Positions 18,239 to 26,071 of a DNA stretch of 64,000 nt are shown one piece after another. Position 1 is the stretch's first letter, and the number at the start of each line of letters is the position of its first letter. The DNA is from Oscillospiraceae bacterium (GTDB lineage: Bacteria > Bacillota > Clostridia > Oscillospirales > Ruminococcaceae). The stretch lies in contig JAFQMN010000009.1 of NCBI GenBank assembly GCA_017414435.1, positions 62,001 through 126,000 on the forward strand. Reading direction: 5' to 3'. Below the pieces are notes generated by a model. It searched no databases. It saw nothing but the letters and a program-made list of their open reading frames with translations, and had not been told where the DNA came from. The position numbers and the translations under genes are program-made.

Positions 18239-19813
18239 ATGTCAAATAATTTAATAGATGAAGAGAGAGACGAATTAGTTCGTTGCGTAAATATGCACAA
18301 TGATGGGACGATATATCGACAAGGGAAGTTGTTTTCTACGGGCCAAAATTATTATTTGTATGATTTAGGAACAGGAAAAGTGATGATGTTAGATAATACA
18401 ATATACACTATTGTTTCTGATTTGCTGAATATTAGGAATAAAGTTACTTATGAAAACTTTTTATTAAATGATAAATATTCGTTGCAAGCTTTAAAAGAGT
18501 TAATGCAAATTTTTATAACAGAAAGTATTTTTCAAGCATATCCTATAGATAAACTATATAATAGCAGCCATTATGAATTTTTAGAGGACGAAATTAACAA
18601 TAACTTACAACAAATAATTTTAGAACTTACAGAGAAATGTAATTTAAGGTGTGAATACTGTGTTTATCAATCAAACTATAAAGTTTGTCGAGACTTTAGT
18701 CAAAAAGAAATGACACGGGCCATTGCAAAAAGGGCAATAGACTATGCGGTGCAACACGCAGGCGATAAAATTGCTGTAACGTTTTATGGTGGAGAGCCAT
18801 TACTTAAATTCAATTTAATGCAATGGTGTATAGAATATGCACGAAGCTGTTTTAAAGATAAAGAACTAACATTTTCTATTACAACTAATTTAACATTAGT
18901 AACAGAAGAAATAGCAAGCTATTTAGCTACGGTCCCTAATTTAAGTGTGGTTTGTAGCCTTGATGGGCCACGAGATATACATGATGTTTATAGAAAGTAT
19001 GAAAATGGTATGGGTTCTTTTGACAATGCGATGAAAGGATTAAAAATTTTAACGAAAGCTTTTAAGGACTCGAAAAATGTAATATCTTTTAATACGGTAT
19101 ATGCTCCACCATATGATATGGAGAAATTGGATGAAATATTAAAGTTTTTCAATTCATTAACTTGGTTGCCTCAAGGGACATCCTTTGTTATTACATACCC
19201 TAATTATGGTTCGGTAGATGACCGTAAAGAATATGAAAGATTAAAGAAAAATCATGAGAACGATATAGAAGAAAAAAAGGACAAATTTAATCCTATGTGG
19301 GCGTGGACTAAACAAATTATAGAAACAACAAAAGATTTAAATGCTAAAGAAACGCCAGTTTTTGTTTATAATCAAGTAAAATCGCTGTTAAATATTCATA
19401 AAAGATTTATTTCAGAAAAACCTTATCCTTTTTACCCATTTTTAGGGTGTTGCACACCGGGAGCAAGACGATTGTATGTTAGTACACAAGGGGAATTTTT
19501 TGTATGCGAACGTATAGGTGTTTCTCCTAGCATTGGTGATGTGTTTAATGGAATATCGATTGAAAAAGTAAGGAAACATTATGTTGATGAGTTCGTAGAG
19601 GCTTTTGAAGATTGCAAAAACTGTTGGGCTATTAGGCTGTGCCAGATGTGCTATGCCAATATCTATAAAGAAAATAGCATTAATAGAGATTTAATTAAAA
19701 AATTATGTGGATATAAAAAGGATGAAATTGAACGAGAGCTGGTACTATATCATTCTGTATATGAGCATACACCAGAAAAGCTAGATTGTTTAAATGATTA
19801 TACAATCACTTGA
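18239..19813 (+). CDS. Radical SAM/SPASM peptide maturase of a Cys-rich RiPP
   Basis: 524-aa radical SAM enzyme expected to modify the adjacent precursor peptides, most likely by thioether (sactipeptide/ranthipeptide-type) bonds. Residues 1-110 are an N-terminal domain that may bind the leader. The cluster motif CNLRCEYC supplies C134, C138 and C141; GGEP is at 184-187. The C-terminal SPASM region has Cys at about 404, 405, 423, 459, 462, 468, 471 and 490 for auxiliary Fe-S clusters. ATG start with AGAAAGGAG. Its last ~22 codons are duplicated between the two precursor genes. CcpM-type maturases are the family I would test first; exact chemistry is unknown. Confidence 0.9.
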   Translation: MSNNLIDEERDELVRCVNMHNDGTIYRQGKLFSTGQNYYLYDLGTGKVMMLDNTIYTIVSDLLNIRNKVTYENFLLNDKYSLQALKELMQIFITESIFQAYPIDKLYNSSHYEFLEDEINNNLQQIILELTEKCNLRCEYCVYQSNYKVCRDFSQKEMTRAIAKRAIDYAVQHAGDKIAVTFYGGEPLLKFNLMQWCIEYARSCFKDKELTFSITTNLTLVTEEIASYLATVPNLSVVCSLDGPRDIHDVYRKYENGMGSFDNAMKGLKILTKAFKDSKNVISFNTVYAPPYDMEKLDEILKFFNSLTWLPQGTSFVITYPNYGSVDDRKEYERLKKNHENDIEEKKDKFNPMWAWTKQIIETTKDLNAKETPVFVYNQVKSLLNIHKRFISEKPYPFYPFLGCCTPGARRLYVSTQGEFFVCERIGVSPSIGDVFNGISIEKVRKHYVDEFVEAFEDCKNCWAIRLCQMCYANIYKENSINRDLIKKLCGYKKDEIERELVLYHSVYEHTPEKLDCLNDYTIT

Positions 19814-19830
19814 AAGGAGGTGAGTAAAAT

Positions 19831-20070
19831 ATGGTGAAGAAGATAAACCCTTTCAACCGTATTATAGAAGATGCAAATACGCAGTTCCAAGCTTGCAATT
19901 GTAAATGTACAGACGTCGTGGCCTTTGTTGGAGCAAATGCATATGGAGCAGCATGGGTTTTCAGTGGTGATCAATCATGTAGAAAGTGTGGTGGCGGTTG
20001 TGGTTGTGGTTCAGGATCGCAAGGGCAGGCTGGGTTAGGAAGAAGTGCCAATGAGCCATTACATAGCTAA
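19831..20070 (+). CDS. Cys-rich RiPP precursor peptide 1
   Basis: 79 aa. Leader about 1-20 (MVKKINPFNRIIED...), then a core with seven Cys in two clusters: CNCKC near residues 22-26, a Cys-free middle containing GANAYGAAW, then CRKCGGGCGC, followed by a Gly/Ser/Gln-rich stretch and the end SAN(E)PLHS shared with precursor 2. The CxCxC...CxxC layout resembles hairpin sactipeptides such as ruminococcin C, an analogy only. Very strong RBS AAAGGAGGTGAG, 17 bp after the maturase stop. Confidence 0.9.
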   Translation: MVKKINPFNRIIEDANTQFQACNCKCTDVVAFVGANAYGAAWVFSGDQSCRKCGGGCGCGSGSQGQAGLGRSANEPLHS

Positions 20071-20163
20071 ATGAATACGATATCATTCTGTATATGAACA
20101 TACACCGGAAAAGCTAGATTGTTTAAATGATTATACAATCACTTGAAAGGAGGTGAGTAAAAT

Positions 20164-20424
20164 ATGGTGAAGAAGATAAACCCTTTCAACCGCATTATAG
20201 AGGATGTAAATACGCAATTCCAATATTGCAATTGCAAGTGCCAAGGTGAAGTGGGTCCTATTCCAGGTGTGGGAGCTGCATCAGCAAATGCATATGGAGC
20301 AGCGTGGGTACATTTTGATGAATCATGTAGGAAGTGCGGTGGTGGTTGCGGTTGTAGCTGTGGTTCAGGATCGCAGAGCAATAATGGACTAAATACTAGT
20401 GCGAATGTACCTTTGCACAGCTAG
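20164..20424 (+). CDS. Cys-rich RiPP precursor peptide 2
   Basis: 86 aa, paralogue of precursor 1 from a recent tandem duplication. The leader is nearly identical (two or three substitutions). The core has eight Cys (CNCKC and CRKCGGGCGCSCG), a longer middle segment rich in Gly/Pro (GPIPGVGAAS) before the conserved SANAYGAAW, and the same SAN(V)PLHS end. Identical RBS. Its stop codon lies inside a perfect hairpin (20408-20434). Confidence 0.9.
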   Translation: MVKKINPFNRIIEDVNTQFQYCNCKCQGEVGPIPGVGAASANAYGAAWVHFDESCRKCGGGCGCSCGSGSQSNNGLNTSANVPLHS

Positions 20425-20434
20425 TGCAAAGGTA
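20408..20434 (+). promoter_or_regulatory. Hairpin spanning the stop of precursor 2
   Basis: Perfect 11-bp stem TACCTTTGCAC / GTGCAAAGGTA with 5-nt loop AGCTA, containing the TAG stop. It has no T-run, so it is more likely an mRNA-stabilising or processing structure that lifts precursor over downstream gene expression. Role inferred. Confidence 0.6.
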
Positions 20435-20447
20435 TTGAATAGTTGAG

Positions 20448-20489
20448 CATGGAGAAAGTATGTTAGGTTCTAATATACTTCTCTCTATG
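20448..20489 (+). terminator. Imperfect hairpin before the peptidase gene (possible attenuator)
   Basis: CATGGAGAAAGTAT pairs imperfectly with ATACTTCTCTCTATG across a 13-nt loop and is followed by TATCTTTTT. It would act as a leaky terminator between the highly translated precursors and the peptidase/exporter genes. Confidence 0.5.
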
Positions 20490-20515
20490 TATCTTTTTGG
20501 GGTGAGACTTTTAAT

Positions 20516-21706
20516 ATGTACCATAGGTATATTTATAACAAAAAAGGCATAATAGATAAAGATGTAAAATATGCGCATATATATGCAATTATAAAAACAG
20601 GAGCAAATCGCGACCCTGTTTTAAAGAGAGGCCTTGCTCATTTTGTGGAACATATGAGTTTATCTTATGATAAATACAGAAGGAGCGACTTGTTAAAAAG
20701 TAGATCTCAAAAGCTAATATTACCAGATAACTATCTTTTTAGTGGGACAACAGATTATGACTATACAATTTTGAAAATAATGACAGATGATAATTTATCG
20801 AGAACTAAAGAGGCATTAATTTTATTAAGAGAGATGACAAAAATAACTTTTTACAAAAAATATTTTTTTGAAGCAGTGAGAAATGAGATTTTACTAGAAT
20901 ATGAACATAGATATGACAATATGATACAAACTCAAAAAGCTGTTTCTGTTTTGACTAATAATGATATAAATTACCTCCCAATAGGAACGATTGATAGTAT
21001 AAAATCCGTTTGTTTTGAAGATGTAATAGATTATGTAAAGCGTACTTATATGCCAGAGAATATATCTCTATTTGTAGTATCTTCATTTTCAAATGATGAA
21101 ATAAGTGCAATTATAGATGAAGAGTGGGAGGGAAATTTTGAAAACAGTCTTAATTATAAATTTTTTAAGTTAAATTCGAGTAACAGTAACAATAGTTATT
21201 ATGTATATTTTAAAAAAAGAAATTTGAATTTTTCGAGTGAAGAAAAAGCTATATTATTTTTATTTTTTCACTTACTCACTCAAGTTATAATAGAAGAATG
21301 CCGAATTTTAGGGTTAAAATGCGAGAATTTTAGAATAGTTAATAAGAATATATGTGATAAAAATGGTTTTATAGGTCTAAAGTTTAAATTGCCATACGCA
21401 GATTCAGAAAAAAGTGCCGAACTTGCGCTAAAGGTATATAATCGAATCAAACAAAGCACATTGGATAGGAAATTAATAAAGAATACTTTTAAAATATTAA
21501 CAAAAGAATTTAATAAAAAATTAAAAAAAACATTTGACGATATATTTTATTTTAGTTTGTATAACTTTGTTTATAATGAGTCAACAGCAAAACCTGAAAA
21601 GCAAGATTTACATTATTTGAAGAAAGATATTTTAAATGGGAATGCTTTTAAGAAACTATATAATATGTTTGAAAGCACTTTATATTTTTTTGTTAAAGGC
21701 AATTGA
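20516..21706 (+). CDS. M16-family (insulinase-like) zinc peptidase of the RiPP cluster
   Basis: 396-aa peptidase, probably removing the leader from the modified precursors. The inverted zinc motif HFVEH is at residues 42-46, and E124 lies 77 residues later, the expected spacing of the third ligand in HxxEH-X(69-77)-E. A single M16 pair of domains is present; no inactive partner subunit gene is adjacent. Lys/Asn-rich. ATG start with GGGGTGAG. It lies between the precursors and the exporter, whose start it overlaps closely. Confidence 0.87.
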   Translation: MYHRYIYNKKGIIDKDVKYAHIYAIIKTGANRDPVLKRGLAHFVEHMSLSYDKYRRSDLLKSRSQKLILPDNYLFSGTTDYDYTILKIMTDDNLSRTKEALILLREMTKITFYKKYFFEAVRNEILLEYEHRYDNMIQTQKAVSVLTNNDINYLPIGTIDSIKSVCFEDVIDYVKRTYMPENISLFVVSSFSNDEISAIIDEEWEGNFENSLNYKFFKLNSSNSNNSYYVYFKKRNLNFSSEEKAILFLFFHLLTQVIIEECRILGLKCENFRIVNKNICDKNGFIGLKFKLPYADSEKSAELALKVYNRIKQSTLDRKLIKNTFKILTKEFNKKLKKTFDDIFYFSLYNFVYNESTAKPEKQDLHYLKKDILNGNAFKKLYNMFESTLYFFVKGN

Positions 21707-21720
21707 AAGGAAGCTTTTAT

Positions 21721-23427
21721 ATGAAGCACAACGGGACAGTGTCGATAACATTTCGCACAATTATATTGTTGATAAAAATATCACCAATTTATTTCAGCAT
21801 TAATATACTTTTAAGTTTAGTTGTCAATTTAGCCCCTACCGGTTTATTAATTATTAATAAGATGCTGTTAGATAGTTTTGTTCAACTCTTTTGTGATTTT
21901 AGTGTTTTTAAAACCGTTGCGATGTGGTTGTGCTTCAGTTTGCTGGGAGACTTTGGTTATAGTTTGATGATAGAATTATTGTCTTACTTTCAAGCAATAT
22001 ATTCGGATTATATAAACAAGTGCACAACAGAGAAAATAATTGATAAAATAGAAGAATTACAATTAGAAGATTTTGACAACCCCAATTTATACAATGTTCT
22101 CCAAAAGTCATTTTATGAGTCAACTCCGAGATGTATATCTATGTTGAATGCTGTAACTGAAATGTTTGGAAAACTCATGAATTTATTCTTTGCAATCTCT
22201 TTGTTGAGCTTTACAAATATTAATCTAATTGTTGTGTACCTTATTTCTATAATACCTACCGTTTTGTTGAATATAAAAATTTTTAAGAAGTGGTTTAGTT
22301 TGTTTGAAGAACGCTGTGAGAAGCTGCGTTTTGTTGAAGTGCTAAAAACTATATTAATTAAAAATGAAAATTTGCAAGAAATAAAGACATATAATGTTAC
22401 TAAATTCTTAAAAGAGAAAATTAATAACATATATTCAACCAATGCAAGAGAAAATAAAAATGTACGTAAAAGTTTTATGTGGAAAACCAGTCTTACCAAA
22501 TTGTTAGAGCAATTTATTGCTTATTATGTTAAGTTGAAAATAATTTTATTTTCAATATCTACTAAAAGTACAGTTGGTACATTAAATATGTATATCTCGT
22601 TTGTAGATACTATAAAAAATGCAATTTTTTCAGTACTCACACAATTATCTTCGTTCACAGAAGATAGCTTATATATGAGAAGCTTATTTGAAATTTTAGA
22701 TATGAAAGGTGTAAACAAGACAAAAAAAATATCCTTCCATGGTGAGTTTAAAACTATTGAACTAAAAAATGTAAACTTTAAGTATAAAACATCATCTGAA
22801 TATGTACTAAAGAATCTTAATTTTACAATTGAGCAAGGCAAAATTTATGCAATATCTGGCCTAAACGGAGCAGGTAAAACAACTCTTATAAGATTATTAC
22901 TAGGATTATATAAACCTAATAAAGGGCAAGTTTTAGTAAATAGCGTAGATATAAATAAATATTCATCAGAATCTATTTTGAAAAATATAGCTTGTGTTTT
23001 TCAAACGTTCATCAAATATCCGTTAACTGTTAAAGAAAATATAAAAACGGGAACATGCTGTACAGATAATAACTTGTTAGAATTAATAAAAGAGGCCACA
23101 GAAATGGCAGGAGCTTCTGACTTTATTGAACACTTACCGAATCAATATGATACAATATTGCAAAAAGAGTGGTCTAATGGAGTTGAAATTTCTTTAGGAC
23201 AATGGCAAAAATTAGCAATTGCTAGAGCTTTTTTTAAGAAAGCAAATATTTATATATTAGATGAAGCAACAGCGTCGCTAGATGCTAAAACTGAGAAGAG
23301 TGTGTTAGACACTTTAAAAAATATGAAAGCAACTGTTATTATTATATCACATAAAGCAGAAGTGCTAAATATTGCAGATGAAATTGTAACTATCTGCAAT
23401 GGGGAAATAAAATTTACAAAAACATAA
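21721..23427 (+). CDS. ABC exporter (fused membrane and ATPase domains) of the RiPP cluster
   Basis: 568 aa. N-terminal ~330 residues are a six-helix type I exporter domain; the C-terminal ATPase has Walker A GLNGAGKTT near residue 380, signature ISLGQWQ (a variant of LSGGQ), Walker B YILDEATASLD and switch ISHKAE. No C39 protease domain, consistent with cleavage by the separate M16 peptidase. ATG at 21721 is chosen for the RBS AAAGGAAG; the open frame begins slightly earlier. Likely exports the mature peptides. No separate immunity gene is visible. Confidence 0.93.
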   Translation: MKHNGTVSITFRTIILLIKISPIYFSINILLSLVVNLAPTGLLIINKMLLDSFVQLFCDFSVFKTVAMWLCFSLLGDFGYSLMIELLSYFQAIYSDYINKCTTEKIIDKIEELQLEDFDNPNLYNVLQKSFYESTPRCISMLNAVTEMFGKLMNLFFAISLLSFTNINLIVVYLISIIPTVLLNIKIFKKWFSLFEERCEKLRFVEVLKTILIKNENLQEIKTYNVTKFLKEKINNIYSTNARENKNVRKSFMWKTSLTKLLEQFIAYYVKLKIILFSISTKSTVGTLNMYISFVDTIKNAIFSVLTQLSSFTEDSLYMRSLFEILDMKGVNKTKKISFHGEFKTIELKNVNFKYKTSSEYVLKNLNFTIEQGKIYAISGLNGAGKTTLIRLLLGLYKPNKGQVLVNSVDINKYSSESILKNIACVFQTFIKYPLTVKENIKTGTCCTDNNLLELIKEATEMAGASDFIEHLPNQYDTILQKEWSNGVEISLGQWQKLAIARAFFKKANIYILDEATASLDAKTEKSVLDTLKNMKATVIIISHKAEVLNIADEIVTICNGEIKFTKT

Positions 23428-23468
23428 ATACTCGACTATTTTAGACTATATTACCAAGTATTAGATGC

Positions 23469-23497
23469 TTGACATAATACTTTTGTTGTGCTAAAAT
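23469..23497 (+). promoter_or_regulatory. Promoter of tRNA-Leu
   Basis: Consensus TTGACA (23469-23474), 17-bp spacer and TAAAAT (23492-23497), 21 bp before the tRNA. Confidence 0.8.
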
Positions 23498-23518
23498 ATA
23501 GAACTGTATTAGGAATGT

Positions 23519-23602
23519 GCGGATGTGGCGGAACTGGCAGACGCGCTAGACTTAGGATCTAGTGTTTTAAACATGGGGGTTCAAGTCCCTTCATCCGCAC
23601 CA
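23519..23602 (+). tRNA. tRNA-Leu (TAG anticodon)
   Basis: 84-nt class II tRNA: acceptor GCGGATG pairs with CATCCGC, anticodon stem CTAGA/TCTAG encloses CTTAGGA (anticodon TAG), an extended variable arm follows, the T-loop is GGTTCAAGTCC, and CCA is encoded. It has its own promoter and terminator. Confidence 0.96.
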
Positions 23603-23619
23603 GAATATTATATTAATTT

Positions 23620-23655
23620 ATAAACCTTATAGGCATAACAACCTATAAGGTTTAT
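23620..23655 (+). terminator. Bidirectional terminator between tRNA-Leu and rarA
   Basis: Perfect 14-bp stem ATAAACCTTATAGG / CCTATAAGGTTTAT with an 8-nt loop and T-rich flanks on both sides. Serves the tRNA on the plus strand and rarA on the minus strand. Confidence 0.85.
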
Positions 23656-23672
23656 AATATTGTTTTGAGTTT

Positions 23673-25007
23673 TTATATTTTGAAGCTATCTTTATGTTCA
23701 TTTTTCCATTTTTTTATTGCTTCTAATCTCTCTTTTAATTTAATTTCTTTTCCTTGTGTACCAGGACGATAATATATTTTATTAATTAAAGATGAAGGCA
23801 AGCATTGCATGTTTGTTAATTTTTCTTTTGTATCATGTGCAAATTGATAACCTTTGCCATAATTCAATTCTTTCATTAATTTAGTAGGTGCATTGCGAAT
23901 TGCTAAGGGAACAGGCTCTGCAAGCATTTTTTTTGCATCTGAACTTGCTAGCATATACGCAACATCACATGAATTGGATTTAGGAGCTAATGACATGTAG
24001 ATCACTGCTTCTGCCAAGTGAACGTTGCATTCAGGCATGCCAATAAAGTTACAAGCGTGGTACACGTTAATAGCAACATTTAAAGCATTTGTATCTGCAA
24101 GACCAATATCCTCTGAGGCGAATCTTGTTATTCTTCTGGCAATATAAATTGGGTCTTCTCCTGCCTCTAGCATACGAGCAAGCCAATAAACTGCAGCGTC
24201 TGGATCGGAATTTCTCATAGATTTATGAAGTGCTGAGATAATATTATAGTGTTCTTCACCATTTTTATCATATAGCAGCGTTTTTTTAGTTAAAGCCTCT
24301 TCTAGTATCTCTTTTGATATGTTAATATTACCGTCTTCGTCGGCATTACAATTAATGACAAGCATGTCTAGTGCTGTTAAGGCATTTCGTGCATCTCCGT
24401 TAGCAAATTCAGCAATGATTTTCAAGTTGTCATCGGATATATTGACTTTTTGTGCCCCAAAACCGCGTTGGTCTTTTATGGCTCTTTTGAGAAGGACTAA
24501 TATATCAGTACTCGATAATTCTTTTAACACAAACACCCTACATCTTGAAAGTAAAGCGTTATTTACCTCGAAGGATGGGTTTTCTGTTGTTGCTCCAATT
24601 AAAACAATAGAACCTTTTTCTACAAATGGCAGAAAAGCATCTTGCTGCGCTTTGTTGAATCTGTGAATTTCATCAACAAATACAATTGTTTTAACTCCAA
24701 GCATTATATTATTTTCTGCATTTTCCATCACTTTTCTGATCTCTTTGATTCCAGATGTTACAGCTGAAAATGTAATAAATTCTGACTTTGTTTGTGAGGC
24801 AATAATTCTTGCAAGAGTGGTTTTACCCACACCGGGTGGACCCCAAAAGATCATGGATGGGATATGATCGCTTTCGATGATTCTTCTTAATATTTTTCCG
24901 TCTCCAACTAAATGCTCTTGCCCTATAAATTCATCGATGTTTTTAGGCCGCATACGATATGCTAAAGGTTCGGAGTAACTTGTTGCAAATAATGAAGGTT
25001 GGCTCAT
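23673..25007 (-). CDS. rarA: Replication-associated recombination protein A (AAA+ ATPase)
   Basis: RarA/MgsA family clamp-loader-like ATPase acting at stalled forks. 444 aa: N-terminal YRMRPKNIDEFIGQEHL, Walker A GPPGVGKTT, Walker B VFVDEIHRF, sensor 1 IGATTENPSF, then the C-terminal tetramerisation domain with ARRITRFASEDIG. The open frame begins with GTG at 25016, but that codon sits in the Shine-Dalgarno GAGGTGA, so ATG at 25007 is the start. Confidence 0.96.
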   Translation of the reverse strand: MSQPSLFATSYSEPLAYRMRPKNIDEFIGQEHLVGDGKILRRIIESDHIPSMIFWGPPGVGKTTLARIIASQTKSEFITFSAVTSGIKEIRKVMENAENNIMLGVKTIVFVDEIHRFNKAQQDAFLPFVEKGSIVLIGATTENPSFEVNNALLSRCRVFVLKELSSTDILVLLKRAIKDQRGFGAQKVNISDDNLKIIAEFANGDARNALTALDMLVINCNADEDGNINISKEILEEALTKKTLLYDKNGEEHYNIISALHKSMRNSDPDAAVYWLARMLEAGEDPIYIARRITRFASEDIGLADTNALNVAINVYHACNFIGMPECNVHLAEAVIYMSLAPKSNSCDVAYMLASSDAKKMLAEPVPLAIRNAPTKLMKELNYGKGYQFAHDTKEKLTNMQCLPSSLINKIYYRPGTQGKEIKLKERLEAIKKWKNEHKDSFKI

Positions 25008-25091
25008 TATATTCACCTCTTTTTATTTTATACAAAACAAAAATTATGTTTTTGAATAAATTCTTAAACGCCGACTTAGATTACTGGTAAA

Positions 25092-25886
25092 TTAGCAGTT
25101 TGATTGGAGTTTTAAGTTATAAAAATCTGACCATTCATAGATTTTATTGAGAAAGACATCTTTATGTTCAGGCTTAGGGCACACAATTTGCTGTATATAA
25201 GCTTGATGTTTTAAAAAATTGAATTCAGCACAAGCAGCAGCCACAACATCTACACCTTTATATAAGCACAAATGATATATATTTTTATTACCAAAATCAA
25301 TTTCTTGCAGATTCATAAGCTGCTTATAAGATTCTATCTCGTTTAAATTAGATATAATAACAAACCTATAGCTATTAAAGCCGGCCATTTTTGCAATTTT
25401 TCTAATAACTTCACCTTTTTTTATAGTATATTCTGGCAATGCTCTTTCGGTAAGACCGAATCCATCGGGGTTTGCTTTTATAAGGTCAAGTTTTGTTTTT
25501 GCATACATATCACGAGCATCTGGATTTTCTCGTAGATAATTCCGAAAAGTTAAATTCCAAGCAATTTCACCATTATTTTTTAAAACCACGTGAATGTGCA
25601 CATAGTTGGGCCGCTTTTTACTAAAAAATAATCTAAGTGGCAAGTTGAATTCCCATTTTGATTCATACCCGGCTTGTATTAATGTTTCTTTTGCTTGTTT
25701 TAGGTCTTTAACAATACACATTATATCTATAATAGGTTTTGCACATAACCCTGGCACACTGGTAGAGCCAATGTGATAAATTTCGATATAATTTTCTTTG
25801 AGAATTTCTTTTAACTCATTTGAATAAACTTGAAAGATATTTGGCCAATTAGCATCGTACGGAACTACGTTTATTTTCTTTTTCAT
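25092..25886 (-). CDS. GrpB-family (UPF0157) nucleotidyltransferase-like protein with C-terminal GNAT-like segment
   Basis: 264 aa. Residues 1-165 are a GrpB/UPF0157 domain: VVPYDANWPNIF, HIGSTSVPGLCAKPIIDIM with the nucleotidyltransferase GS...D pattern, and FRNYLRENPDARDMYAKTK. Residues ~175-264 (YRFVIISNLNEI ... KIYEWSDF) resemble part of an acetyltransferase fold but lack a clear acetyl-CoA loop. Function unknown. ATG start. Stands alone between rarA and the pheS promoter. Confidence 0.8.
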   Translation of the reverse strand: MKKKINVVPYDANWPNIFQVYSNELKEILKENYIEIYHIGSTSVPGLCAKPIIDIMCIVKDLKQAKETLIQAGYESKWEFNLPLRLFFSKKRPNYVHIHVVLKNNGEIAWNLTFRNYLRENPDARDMYAKTKLDLIKANPDGFGLTERALPEYTIKKGEVIRKIAKMAGFNSYRFVIISNLNEIESYKQLMNLQEIDFGNKNIYHLCLYKGVDVVAAACAEFNFLKHQAYIQQIVCPKPEHKDVFLNKIYEWSDFYNLKLQSNC

Positions 25887-26005
25887 AGTTTAATCCCTCT
25901 TATCGATTATCTAGTTTTCATTCTATAATATATTTTATGCCCTGTCAATGTTATAATTTGTTAGTTTGTTGTTACAGAGGCATATTTTTATGCTGTTAAT
26001 GATAT

Positions 26006-26034
26006 TTGCAAAATAAGCGGATTTGTTATATAAT
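26006..26034 (+). promoter_or_regulatory. Promoter of pheST
   Basis: TTGCAA (26006-26011), exact 17-bp spacer, TATAAT (26029-26034). The leader to pheS is only about 30 nt, so no T-box riboswitch is present. Confidence 0.8.
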
Positions 26035-26071
26035 AAATTTAAGTTTTAAATAGGGTTTGGAGGGAGTATGT

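Larger units (their letters stand above)
19743..20424 (+). repeat. Tandem duplication of maturase tail plus precursor gene (period 333 bp)
   Basis: Unit 1 (from 19743) and unit 2 (from 20076) are offset by exactly 333 bp through the first part of the precursors. Over 19748-19859 versus 20081-20192 I see only two base differences; later parts diverge in the peptide core. Unit 2 still encodes the end of the maturase (YHSVYEHTPEKL...) up to its stop, now a non-functional relic in the intergenic gap, showing that the duplication included the maturase 3' end. Confidence 0.92.

Noticed and set aside
26035-26071. Possible T-box leader for pheST or lysS
   Set aside because: The promoter leaves only about 30-40 nt before pheS and 18 bp before lysS; no specifier or T-box sequence fits.
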